A DNA stretch of 64,000 bases from Candidatus Latescibacterota bacterium (lineage in GTDB: Bacteria; Latescibacterota; UBA2968; UBA8231), in the NCBI GenBank assembly GCA_007136405.1, contig SLHA01000019.1, forward strand, positions 1 through 64,000, read 5' to 3'. The notes beneath the pieces are model-generated. The model made no database searches. It worked only from the letters and a program-made list of their open reading frames with translations, and was not told the origin of the DNA. Below, piece by piece: positions 43,785 to 52,261 of this stretch. Both the position numbers and the translations under genes were made by a program. The stretch's first letter is position 1. Every line of letters starts with the position of its first letter.

Positions 43785-46022
43785 CTATGCCGCCGCGACC
43801 GGGCCGCCTTGCAGGACCGGTGAACAGCCACTGGAGAATTCGATCAGGCAGTCAGCTGCCTCCAGCAGCAGTTGGTCATGGTCTGCTACGACAACCGTGG
43901 CGCCGGCACAGGTGCTGGCGCGCAAGGCGGTAATCAAGGCCTCCACGTCCTGTTCGTGTTCACCGGCTGCCGGTAGATCGAGCGTGATCAGATCCCGCCT
44001 GCCCAGACGCGGCAACTCGCGGGCGAGTTGGAGTCGTAGGCGCTCGGCCCGTTCCAGTGAACCCGTGCCGGAACCCAGAGGCAGATGTCCCAGACCGCAA
44101 CGCAGGGCCGCGTCCAGCCTCTTTCCCAGGCTGCGCTCGCGCTGTAACCACTGTGCTGCGGTTTCCACCGTCTGGACCAGCACCTCGCTGATGCGGTAAC
44201 CTCGCACCGTAGCCTCGTCCACGTCCTCCCGGAATCGGCGCCCCTGACATTGCGGGCAGCTGATGGTCAGATCCTCGAGAAAGTCCATGTCGTAGTGCAG
44301 CACTCCCATCCCTTCGCATCGCGTGCAGCGCCCACCTGGAGCATCGAGGCGAAACCACTCCAGCGGATATCCGCGACGTTGCGCCACCGGCGATGCGGCG
44401 AACAGGCGGGCGATGCCTTCTCCCAGCCCCAGATGCAACAACACCGCGACATCCGGGCGGCTAGATGTATCATCGATACAAAGGGCGCGGACCAGGCCGC
44501 GATGTCCCCTGAACACCAGGCTCTGTCCGTGTCGCGCCCGCCCCTTCAGCGCCGGTAGAAGCAGATCGTCGATGAACCGGGTTTTACCGCTGCCGGACGG
44601 ACCGGCCAGGGCGATGAGCGTCCCCATAGGCAGCAACAGGTCAACAGGCCCTGAGGGCGGCAGGGCCGGTGCCGTCAGGTGAAGCAGGCCGGCGCCGGCA
44701 TTCCGGCCCGACACGCACCCGCCGGCTGGCGCCACTTCCGGGGACCCCACGGTCTGGTTTGCGGCGAAGTCAACCACCTGGTCGGCCGCCTCACGGATGG
44801 CTTTACCCCCATTCACCACGACCACCGTGTTGCCGTGATCCACCAACTGACGCAGGGCCTGCACTAGATCGGGAAGGTCCAGCGCATGCATCAGTCCGCC
44901 CAATCCTTCGAAAACATACAGCATACCCATCAACCCGGTGCTCAGACACCGAGCCAGCGCCATGCGCACGCGCTCGCCGTCAGCCATGTGCGCCACCTGG
45001 CGCTCCAGGGGCAGCCCGCCCAGTCCCAATCTGCCGGCGATGTGCATTCGATGCCGCAGCTCCGCCGCCGGTCCGTCGGCACGGGTCCACCGCTCCAGGT
45101 GTGCCTGCAGCTCATCCAGGGTCATGCGGCGCATGCCCGTGATACTGGTATCTCCCAGCAGAACACCATCGCTGAGCGGGTGCCGGTCCGCATGGCCCGA
45201 CAGCAGATCATCGGGAGTCGGCCGAGGGTGGATGGTGGCGCAGCCGGTGCAGGTCAACTGCTGGTTCAGCCAGAGCTGCCGCCCCGTATCGATGGCCTCT
45301 ACCAGGCATCGACCACCGGATACGGCCCGTGCATTGCGAACCGCCTCCAGCAGACGCGATGAAAGCGCAGTCCCCGGTTGGAGGCGATCGACGACGATCT
45401 CCATTTTCGAGCACGCCGTTACCGCCGCCTCGACGTTCGGACTGTCCAGACGGACCACCTGTCCATCCAGGCGCAGACGGGCAAACCCGGCCCCTCGTAT
45501 CTCCGCCACCAGCTCCCGGTCGTCGACGGTTCCGCGGCTGTAGGGCGCCAGAAAAAGGCACCGTTCCTCCGGCATCTCCGCCGCCACCAGCCGGGCCGCG
45601 GCGTCCGCGCTCAACGCACGACAGGACTCCCCGCAGAGCGGACACTGGATGCGTCCCTCGTCATGCAGCAGCTGGCATAGAGATTCTTCGAGCTGTAGTG
45701 CACGGCCCAGGTTCCCGTCTCTCCGGTGTGAACGGCAGTCCACATGGACCGCCGGCGGCAAGCCGGAGATGGATTCCACCGCGACCTGTTCGAGTCCCCC
45801 CAGACCGGCGCGTTCGCCGGGTGCCAGGGCGAGCAGGTACTTTCTCCGGCTTTCCGCTACCAGCACATCCACGGCCATGGTGCGAGCGCCCGCTCCTGCC
45901 GGTCCACGCAGGCAGATCAGGGCGTTGCGTCGGATGCGTATGCTGGCTCCCCGCAGCACGCCTTCGTTGGCGTCCAGGACCTGAATGGATGGTATGCTCT
46001 GGTCATGCGTTGGCGACATCAC
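43785..46022 (-). CDS. Degenerate UvrA-like ABC protein
   Basis: 745 aa protein that aligns along most of UvrA (usual length about 940) but with damaged ATPase sites. First Walker A is GPAGAGART (40-48), where the Lys is Ala and the Ser is Arg. The first signature is MADGE (346-350) and its Walker B is YVFEGLG. The second Walker A GPSGSGKT (474-481) is intact and a C-X2-C pair set (566/569, 589/592) keeps the UvrA zinc finger. The second signature is replaced by GTGSLERAE and the catalytic Glu after Asp682 is Leu683. His715 of the H loop remains. Start GTG 46022 lies 2 nt after the HTH-MBL gene. A role in DNA repair is doubtful; it may bind DNA without hydrolysing ATP normally. Confidence 0.85.
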   Translation of the reverse strand: MMSPTHDQSIPSIQVLDANEGVLRGASIRIRRNALICLRGPAGAGARTMAVDVLVAESRRKYLLALAPGERAGLGGLEQVAVESISGLPPAVHVDCRSHRRDGNLGRALQLEESLCQLLHDEGRIQCPLCGESCRALSADAAARLVAAEMPEERCLFLAPYSRGTVDDRELVAEIRGAGFARLRLDGQVVRLDSPNVEAAVTACSKMEIVVDRLQPGTALSSRLLEAVRNARAVSGGRCLVEAIDTGRQLWLNQQLTCTGCATIHPRPTPDDLLSGHADRHPLSDGVLLGDTSITGMRRMTLDELQAHLERWTRADGPAAELRHRMHIAGRLGLGGLPLERQVAHMADGERVRMALARCLSTGLMGMLYVFEGLGGLMHALDLPDLVQALRQLVDHGNTVVVVNGGKAIREAADQVVDFAANQTVGSPEVAPAGGCVSGRNAGAGLLHLTAPALPPSGPVDLLLPMGTLIALAGPSGSGKTRFIDDLLLPALKGRARHGQSLVFRGHRGLVRALCIDDTSSRPDVAVLLHLGLGEGIARLFAASPVAQRRGYPLEWFRLDAPGGRCTRCEGMGVLHYDMDFLEDLTISCPQCQGRRFREDVDEATVRGYRISEVLVQTVETAAQWLQRERSLGKRLDAALRCGLGHLPLGSGTGSLERAERLRLQLARELPRLGRRDLITLDLPAAGEHEQDVEALITALRASTCAGATVVVADHDQLLLEAADCLIEFSSGCSPVLQGGPVAAA

Positions 46023-46024
46023 GA

Positions 46025-46870
46025 TCAGCGAAAAAACGGATTGTTCGCTTTCTCTTCTCCGACAGTGGTGGCCGGCCCGTGTCCGGGATACAGCACTACA
46101 TGATCTTCCAGCGAAAGCAGATAGCGGGAGACGCCGTCGATCTGCCCGAAATAGCGCTCCCGGCTTCGCGTGCCGCCCAGGGAACCGGCGAACAGAATGT
46201 CTCCCACAAAAGCGGCCTGCGCGTGAATCAGGCAGATGCAGCCAGCGGTGTGTCCGGGAATACTGCGCACAAGCAGACGCTGGCCACCCACGGTGATGGT
46301 CTCGTCTGCGGCGATTTCGCCGTCAACCAGGTCTTGCAGCCCTTTCTGGGCAGCCAGGTCAGCCGGGTGTATCCTGGCCGGCGCGCCAGTGGCGGCGCGA
46401 ATGGCGGCCAGCGCCCCGGTGTGATCCTGGTGGCCGTGGGTCATGAGAATCTGGTCGATCCGCAGCCCCGCACGGTTCACGGCCTGCATGAGGCTGTCCG
46501 CGTCAGCACCGGGATCTATGACAGCGCCGGTTCCTGTTTGACGACAACCGATGACATATCCGTTGACGTTGAAGGACTGGCCCAGATTCAGCATCTGTAC
46601 CATCAAAACACCATGGTCGGTGCCGCATGGCGCCGCGGGGAAGAAGGTCTCCTGAGCGCTGCCCTGCAGTTTGGCCGCATCCAGCCCCAGAGCATCGGCC
46701 AGGCGGCGAACAACCTGCGAATCCGGGATCGTCTCGTACCGTTCGATGGCCGCCAGCGTTGCCGTGCTGATGCCGGCTCGAGCAGCCAGGTCATCCGGCG
46801 TGATCTCCTGCCCGCGACGCGCCTTGCCGACGACATCGCCGAACTCATCCTCGAGTGTCTGCCAGTCCAT
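46025..46870 (-). CDS. HTH-metallo-beta-lactamase fusion protein
   Basis: 281 aa: an N-terminal XRE-type helix-turn-helix (about residues 23-65, LAARAGISTATLAAIERYE) fused to a glyoxalase-II-like metallo-beta-lactamase domain. The zinc motif is THGHQDH (144-150), with further ligands in IPGHTAG, FVGDILFAG and LYPGHGPAT. It probably hydrolyses a small thioester, lactone or related bond, and may regulate its own operon. The ATG at 46870 has AAGGAG at 6 nt. The UvrA-like gene follows after 2 nt. Confidence 0.85.
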   Translation of the reverse strand: MDWQTLEDEFGDVVGKARRGQEITPDDLAARAGISTATLAAIERYETIPDSQVVRRLADALGLDAAKLQGSAQETFFPAAPCGTDHGVLMVQMLNLGQSFNVNGYVIGCRQTGTGAVIDPGADADSLMQAVNRAGLRIDQILMTHGHQDHTGALAAIRAATGAPARIHPADLAAQKGLQDLVDGEIAADETITVGGQRLLVRSIPGHTAGCICLIHAQAAFVGDILFAGSLGGTRSRERYFGQIDGVSRYLLSLEDHVVLYPGHGPATTVGEEKANNPFFR

Positions 46871-47093
46871 AGCCAACTCCTTTTCGGCAGATCATCGCGC
46901 CGCGCCACTTCCCGTACCATGAGTCTGCCTATGGTGAAGGATCTTGCTCGGCAATACCGGGTGTGCATAGGTTGGAAACAAGGCCCGCCGCTCAGGGCTC
47001 AGGGCCCTGGACAACGCTGTCCCGGTGTGCGAACCGTTGCCTTCCGGCCCTGCCTGCCCGGGAAAGAGTCTCTTCCGGCATCGTTCCGGCGGC

Positions 47094-48215
47094 TCATTGC
47101 ATGCCGAACATCTTTTCTTTCAGATCCAGGTAGTACAGGTAGTCGTCAGGCTTCACATCCGGCGGACAACGATGGTCGCAGAACGGGATGTATCCGCCGC
47201 GCTCCACCAGCGGCACGAGAGATTCCATGTACCGGCGGATGGCTTCTTTGCCTTTGATCATTTCGATCTTATCGAAGCCGCCCATGATGCGCAGATCCTT
47301 GCCATATTCTTTCAACAGTTCGGCGGGATGCACGCAGCTGTTGACTTCGTACGGGAACAGACAGTTGATGCCGGCCTCCATGAATCCGGGCAGCAACGGT
47401 CTCACATCCCCGTCGCAATCCGTGTACCAGAGATCGATCCCGTGCGCGTGCAGCTTGTCACCGATACGCTTGTAGCGCGGGACGATGACCCGGGTGAAAT
47501 AATCCAGGCTGACGATGGGCCCGTTCTTGAAACAGATATCCTCCCAGCCGGTGGCAAAATCCACATCGACATGCGGCAGAATCTGGTCCAGCGCGTCTTC
47601 CACCAGAACACAGCAGGTTTCCACCATATCCTCGACCATGTCCGGATAGTCGTGGGTGGCGTAGGCCAGCCCCTCGAAAGTCAGCATGTTGCGTATGCGG
47701 CCGATCATGGAGCCGCAGTCACAGCCCAGCGGGTAATCCCGGTCCGGCGGGTGATGGCGCCTGATCCGCTCCACGTCCACCCGGCGCACCGGATCATCCC
47801 GCTGAAATCTCTCCGCTTTGACCCGCTTCCAGTCCTCCGGAGTGACCACTGAGGCCTTGATGTAATGCGGAATGGTGTCGTGTCCGTCCCTGGGGATCTC
47901 GGCGGTAAGACCATCACCGTTCATGATGATCTGCATGGTTTCGGTTTCCTCCACCACCGTGGAGGGGAAGGCAGGATGCATCCAGGTATTCCCACCGATA
48001 CCGGCGATACGGTCGAAGTTGAAAAACCGGTCAGCGGCCTCGTTGCTGGCCACTCCGTTGTCGACGAACAAGGGCCACAGAGTGAAGTTCTCCTGCCAAT
48101 AGCCGAATTCCATGTTGAAGCAGCGATCTACGGGACGGTAGTGCATCTGGTTGTTGAAACGCTCCCTGTCCGTCATGGTGCCTGGCCACTTGTTCCTGCA
48201 CGGCTTGATATCCAT
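47094..48215 (-). CDS. URO-D-fold protein, putative methyltransferase
   Basis: 373 aa protein of the uroporphyrinogen-decarboxylase superfamily but without the HemE N-terminal RQAGR motif. Sequences such as LWYTDCDGDVRPLLPGFMEAGINCLFPYE and GGFDKIEMIKGKEAI, with a Cys near the C-terminus (FCDHRCPPDV), fit the corrinoid-methyltransferase-type members common in uncultured bacteria. Substrate unknown. ATG at 48215 has GAGGTC at 6 nt. Confidence 0.82.
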   Translation of the reverse strand: MDIKPCRNKWPGTMTDRERFNNQMHYRPVDRCFNMEFGYWQENFTLWPLFVDNGVASNEAADRFFNFDRIAGIGGNTWMHPAFPSTVVEETETMQIIMNGDGLTAEIPRDGHDTIPHYIKASVVTPEDWKRVKAERFQRDDPVRRVDVERIRRHHPPDRDYPLGCDCGSMIGRIRNMLTFEGLAYATHDYPDMVEDMVETCCVLVEDALDQILPHVDVDFATGWEDICFKNGPIVSLDYFTRVIVPRYKRIGDKLHAHGIDLWYTDCDGDVRPLLPGFMEAGINCLFPYEVNSCVHPAELLKEYGKDLRIMGGFDKIEMIKGKEAIRRYMESLVPLVERGGYIPFCDHRCPPDVKPDDYLYYLDLKEKMFGMQ

Positions 48216-48363
48216 CTTCGACCTCTATGCGGGTTTGACGGTTCACGGACAACCCAAAACTGGACGACGGTCCGCAGGGAACTGTCGACAAGTCCGTTGC
48301 AGGCGCATACGGACGATGCACGAGTTGCTGTCGCGGACCTGCAGTCCAGCTCAGGCTGGAGTG

Positions 48364-48419
48364 CCCCAGCAGCGAGAATTCGTTGGCCTCAGGTTATCCT
48401 CCCCAGCAGCGGGAATTCG
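48364..48419. repeat. Direct repeat, 19 bp
   Basis: A 19-nt unit starting CCCCAGCAGCG occurs at 48364-48382 and 48401-48419 with one difference, in the gap between the small Cys-rich gene and the URO-D-fold gene. No gene is seen in the rest of this 218-nt gap. Confidence 0.6.
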
Positions 48420-48433
48420 CTCATTGGCTCGAT

Positions 48434-48565
48434 TCAGGCTGCGATGGCCTTTTCTTTAGCTTTCTTCTTCGATTTCTTCCGTTTCTTTTTGCCCACTCCA
48501 TCCAACCTGGGACAGTCTTTGCAGTATTTGCCTTTCCGGGCGTGTTTCCCGCAACACTGGGCCAT
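48434..48565 (-). CDS. Small Cys/Lys-rich protein
   Basis: 43 aa protein with MAQCCGKHARKGKYCKDCP, a CC...C-X2-C cluster suited to bind zinc, followed by a Lys-rich tail (KKKRKKSKKKAKEKA). Similar very short CC...CxxCP proteins occur in many bacteria without known role. The ATG at 48565 has GGGGAG at 9 nt; the frame is open upstream but overlaps the permease end only. Confidence 0.65.
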   Translation of the reverse strand: MAQCCGKHARKGKYCKDCPRLDGVGKKKRKKSKKKAKEKAIAA

Positions 48566-48591
48566 AGCGTACGTCTCCCCGTTGGTCTCGA

Positions 48592-49617
48592 TCAGCCCAC
48601 CATATCGCGACGACGGCTCAGCAGCCAAAGGAAAAACGGGCAGCCTAACACCGCCGTGATGATACCGATAGGAATCTCGGCTGGTGCCATGATGGTACGC
48701 GCCAGAATGTCAGCCGCAAGTAGCAGGATCGCCCCCCCCAAAACGGAGACGGGAAACAGGCCCCGGTGATCTGGCCCTACGATCAAACGCATCACATGAG
48801 GAACGATGAGCCCGACGAAGCCGATGATACCGCTCACGGCCACGGCCGATGCTGCCAGAAGCGCGGCCACGACCAGCAGGATCCGTTTGACCCGTTCGAC
48901 CTCCACCCCCATGTGCTGTGCCGTTTCCTCGCCCTGCAGGATGATGTTGAGATCACGGGCGAAGAACTGGGTCAGCACGATGGCGCCTATGATGGGCGGC
49001 CAGACCAGGCGCACGTGATCCCAACGGCTCGCCGCCAAGCTGCCCATGATCCAGAAGAGGATCTCGTGCAGATCTCTGCCGCTGGTGATGATCAGGAAGG
49101 ACGTGAGGGCCGAAGCCAGCGAACCCACTGCGATACCGGTCAGCAGTACCATGCCTACCGGAAGACGTCCGCCCCGCATGGATATGGCATATACCATTCC
49201 GGTTACCAGCAACGCCCCGCAGAACGCACTCAATCCCATCCCGCCAAGACCCGCGAACCAGCTGTCCAGACCCAAGGTGGCGGCCAGTGCCGCGCCCAGT
49301 GCCGCACCGGCCGACACGCCGATGATGTAGGGGTCGGCCATCGGGTTCTGGAAGAAGCCCTGCATGACCACTCCACTTTGCGCCAGTGCGGCGCCGACCA
49401 GAATCGCCAGCAACACACGCGGCAAGCGGATACTGCGGATGATAGTGGCTGCTGCCTCGTCACCGGGTACCGCATCCAGACCCAGCAACAGGCCGGGAAC
49501 CCGGCGGGCGGCGATCGGTACCGGACCGGCGCCCAGAGAGACGACGGCCACCGCGCCCAGCAGGAATACCAATAGCGGAATCGCCAACCGCATGCGCATG
49601 AACGGTGCCCGGCTCAC
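48592..49617 (-). CDS. BtuC/FecCD-type ABC permease
   Basis: 341 aa inner-membrane permease with about ten hydrophobic segments and the family's RLPRVLLAILVGAALAQSGVVMQGFFQNPMADPYIIGVSAGA-type signature (seen as RLPRVLLAILVGAALA and NPMADPYIIGVSAGAALG) and GFVGLIVPHVMRLIVGPDHR. It would import iron siderophores, heme or cobalamin together with a BtuD-type ATPase and a binding protein; neither is adjacent. Start GTG 49617. Confidence 0.92.
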   Translation of the reverse strand: MSRAPFMRMRLAIPLLVFLLGAVAVVSLGAGPVPIAARRVPGLLLGLDAVPGDEAAATIIRSIRLPRVLLAILVGAALAQSGVVMQGFFQNPMADPYIIGVSAGAALGAALAATLGLDSWFAGLGGMGLSAFCGALLVTGMVYAISMRGGRLPVGMVLLTGIAVGSLASALTSFLIITSGRDLHEILFWIMGSLAASRWDHVRLVWPPIIGAIVLTQFFARDLNIILQGEETAQHMGVEVERVKRILLVVAALLAASAVAVSGIIGFVGLIVPHVMRLIVGPDHRGLFPVSVLGGAILLLAADILARTIMAPAEIPIGIITAVLGCPFFLWLLSRRRDMVG

Positions 49618-49729
49618 GCCTGTTCATCCATGCAGGTACCTCGCAGAGCCGCGCCTGAGCCCCATCTCCTGTTCAGACGTCCGATCATCCCGATGATCCG
49701 ATGACCACGATGCCCCATTGAACCCCGCC

Positions 49730-50548
49730 TCAACTTCGGCGCCTTTGCAGCCGCGTCAGGAGGACATAGCCCAGCAAGCCAAGGGAAACAAGCCCCAGTC
49801 CCACCAGGCCTTCCTTTCTCCCCATACTCCGCTGCATGGTTCTGCCTCCCCGTCTACCGGTGAAAATCTCGTAGTTCGAGCTGGGCGCCATGGCGCGAGC
49901 TGCTTCCAGGGCCTCTTCCATGTCATCCCAACGTTGTTGTTGGCTGAGCAGGTTGAGCAGGTTGAAGTGGGTTTCCACCAGTTCGGGGTAAAATTGTATG
50001 CCGATCCGGTATTGCTGCTCCGCCTCGACCAGCTTGCCGTCGCGCTGGTAGCAACTGCCCAAGCCGTTGCGCGCCAGGGCTTCGGAATGTCTGGCCAGTT
50101 CCTGACCCGACGGGCTGCGGCGTTGTTCGCCGAGTTCTCTGGCAGCGCGGACAGCCCTGATGAAGTAAACTTGTGCTTTCTGGTTTTGTTTGAGCTCCGC
50201 ATGGATCAGCGCCGTGTTGTACAATACGGCAAAGGGCCGGGGATACCCTTCGGGGTAGACGCTCAAGGCTTGGGCATAGAAGGTCAGAGCCCGCCGCAGG
50301 TTCCTTCCGGTGCCGTCGCCTGTCTGGTATCGGTACCCCGCCTCGAAATAGCCGGCGGCCCGCTCCAGGGAGAGGGCCGCGGCTGAACCGGACGGTACAG
50401 CATCTGTCTGGAGTGCTGTGCTCAGATACAACGCCGCGACCAATACCTGGATGGGTGCGAACCCGTTGCCGATGGTACGATGAAACCCGATGCGCCTGAT
50501 GCGTCTGATACGGCTGATGCGGCAGTTCAACCCCGCCCGGAATAACAC
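49730..50548 (-). CDS. TPR-repeat membrane-associated protein
   Basis: 272 aa; an N-terminal basic stretch (RISRIRRIRRIG, encoded by 9-nt repeats near 50490-50520) and hydrophobic region (PIQVLVAALYLSTAL) form a signal or anchor. Three to four TPR motifs follow (for example ALSVYPEGYPRPFAVLYNTALIHAEL, GLGSCYQRDGKLVEAEQQYRIGI), and a C-terminal TM helix (GLVGLGLVSLGLLGYVLL) with an Arg tail. GTG at 50548 has GGGAGG at 8 nt. Probably a periplasmic scaffold. Confidence 0.78.
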   Translation of the reverse strand: MLFRAGLNCRISRIRRIRRIGFHRTIGNGFAPIQVLVAALYLSTALQTDAVPSGSAAALSLERAAGYFEAGYRYQTGDGTGRNLRRALTFYAQALSVYPEGYPRPFAVLYNTALIHAELKQNQKAQVYFIRAVRAARELGEQRRSPSGQELARHSEALARNGLGSCYQRDGKLVEAEQQYRIGIQFYPELVETHFNLLNLLSQQQRWDDMEEALEAARAMAPSSNYEIFTGRRGGRTMQRSMGRKEGLVGLGLVSLGLLGYVLLTRLQRRRS

Positions 50549-50610
50549 CCATCGACCTCCCTGGACCCGTGGCGCTTACGTTTTTTGGCGCAGCAACGCC
50601 ACCATAGGCT

Positions 50611-51240
50611 TCAGAAGACAAACTGTATACCGAAACTCAATTCATTGTGCTGCACTGTCTTATCGTCTATCATATCATCAGGAAGATCAAGTCCAGCGTG
50701 CTCCGCGGCCCGATCCAGCGCCATGCTTGTCACGTCGAGCACGACATACTGACGCCAGTCCGCGCGCAGATTCAGGCGTCCATTGAGCGCGTACCGCACT
50801 CCCGCTCCGTAGCTCAACGCCATACTGGTCTGCAGATCCGATACTGCCTTCAGTGCAGCGGCCACGGCCTCGTCCTGACTGTCCGGCACCGTGGTGGACG
50901 TGATGGTCACAGCGCCCAGACCGACGCCGGCAAACGGTCGCCACGAACCCAACGGCACACCGACCAGGAGACGGCCCTCGTAGAAAAGAGCGGTGGCCGT
51001 CTGTTGGCCGAACGCACCGAGTTTACGCTCTGGTCGCGCGATCATCAGCGCCGTCTCCCCCCCGAAGATTCTGCCGGAGCGGCCCCAGCGCAGGCCGAAC
51101 CCCAGACCACGATCCAGGTGGGCTTTCGAGTCAAAACCTACCGTTCCCACGAAGGCGCTGGCGTCGGCCAGAGCCGCGCTCGCCGCCAGGCATGTGCCCA
51201 GGAGCGCGCTGACGAAGACCATTGAACGATATGCCTGCAT
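50611..51240 (-). CDS. Outer-membrane beta-barrel protein
   Basis: 209 aa with a signal peptide (MQAYRSMVFVSALLGTCLAASAALA), alternating beta-strand pattern (GFGLRWGRSGRIFGGETALMI, PFAGVGLGAVTI, SYGAGVRYAL) and a C-terminal FGIQFVF with terminal Phe, typical for BAM-dependent insertion. ATG at 51240 has AAGGAG. Upstream of the TPR gene, likely same unit. Confidence 0.82.
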   Translation of the reverse strand: MQAYRSMVFVSALLGTCLAASAALADASAFVGTVGFDSKAHLDRGLGFGLRWGRSGRIFGGETALMIARPERKLGAFGQQTATALFYEGRLLVGVPLGSWRPFAGVGLGAVTITSTTVPDSQDEAVAAALKAVSDLQTSMALSYGAGVRYALNGRLNLRADWRQYVVLDVTSMALDRAAEHAGLDLPDDMIDDKTVQHNELSFGIQFVF

Positions 51241-51310
51241 GGCGGTGCTCCTTTGTATCGAGTGGATCATGCGTTCATCCTGCAGTCCGTGGCAGCGCCT
51301 GCCGTCCGCC

Positions 51311-52213
51311 CTATTCCGCCCCGAACGGCGCGACCTCGATCTGATCGGCGATGGCTTCCAGTAATATGGTGATTTCCCGGCGGTCGTGCTCATCCAGAAC
51401 GGGTCCGGGCGAACGCTCGGCCATGGAGGTGAAAATGCCGCGACGTTTGAGCATGTACCGGAAGAAGGTGTGGGACTCCAGGTTGATCAGAGGCAACACA
51501 CGCCGGTGCAGGTCCCGGGCTGCTTCCTGATCCCCGGCCCACCACAGTTCATAGATCCGGGCCAGCACGTCCCCCAGCTGGCAGGCCGGCATGCAGCCAT
51601 TGCCGCCGCGGCGCAACTCGTCCGGTATGAACTTGCCCCCAGCGCCGCCGAAAACCGTATGTACCTTGCCTGCGGTCTGCTGGGCCACCTCGCCCACGTG
51701 GCGGGGACACGGATGCCTTTCCTCCTTGATGTATTCTATCTGCGGCACCTGTTCCACCAGCTCGAGGATCTGCTCTACGCTCAGCGGCGAATAGCCACCG
51801 GCATTCTGCAAGAAGATCGGCCCGTCAAAAGCATCCGGCAGCTTCCGGAACATGTCCATGGCGATCGGCGCGTTGGTGCGGGCCGGCGCCATGGCGATGA
51901 TCGCATCGGCTCCGGCCTTGCGGGCCGCCCTGGCAAACTGGACAACCTGGGGTACGGAGATCCCCGAGCACCCGAAGACCACCGGCAGTCTGCCGTCCAC
52001 CGTCTGCAGCACGGCGTCCAGGTTTCTTACCCGTTCTTCCTCGGCCAGGAAGTAGAACTCGCCCACCATCACGGGCCAGACGATACCATGCTGGCCGCTA
52101 TTGCAGCAGAAGTCGGCTGCCGCGCACAGGTCGCGGGTGTGGATCTCGAGATCGTCGTCGTACGGCGTAGGCAGAAGCCCGAACAAGCCTTTGAAGGGAG
52201 CGAAGGTCGGCAT
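51311..52213 (-). CDS. DapA-family aldolase
   Basis: 300 aa TIM-barrel of the dihydrodipicolinate synthase/N-acetylneuraminate lyase family. Lys163 in EYIKEE is the Schiff-base lysine. The usual YNxP catalytic Tyr is not in place (region reads FLQNAGGYSP), and the GTTGE motif reads VMVGE, so it is unlikely to be the lysine-pathway enzyme and more likely a sugar-acid or keto-acid aldolase. ATG has AAGGAG at 7 nt. Confidence 0.82.
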   Translation of the reverse strand: MPTFAPFKGLFGLLPTPYDDDLEIHTRDLCAAADFCCNSGQHGIVWPVMVGEFYFLAEEERVRNLDAVLQTVDGRLPVVFGCSGISVPQVVQFARAARKAGADAIIAMAPARTNAPIAMDMFRKLPDAFDGPIFLQNAGGYSPLSVEQILELVEQVPQIEYIKEERHPCPRHVGEVAQQTAGKVHTVFGGAGGKFIPDELRRGGNGCMPACQLGDVLARIYELWWAGDQEAARDLHRRVLPLINLESHTFFRYMLKRRGIFTSMAERSPGPVLDEHDRREITILLEAIADQIEVAPFGAE

Positions 52214-52261
52214 GAAGCTACTCCTTTGGTGGTATTTGGCGTTGCCGGTCCGCGAAAGGCA

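Noticed and set aside
45329-47257. 642-codon plus-strand open frame opposite the UvrA-like and MBL genes
   Set aside because: Arg/Pro/Ser-rich shadow; both minus-strand genes have recognised domains and ribosome sites.
49618-49729. Cobalamin or other riboswitch before the BtuC-type permease
   Set aside because: Gap is only 112 nt and shows no B12-box-like sequence.
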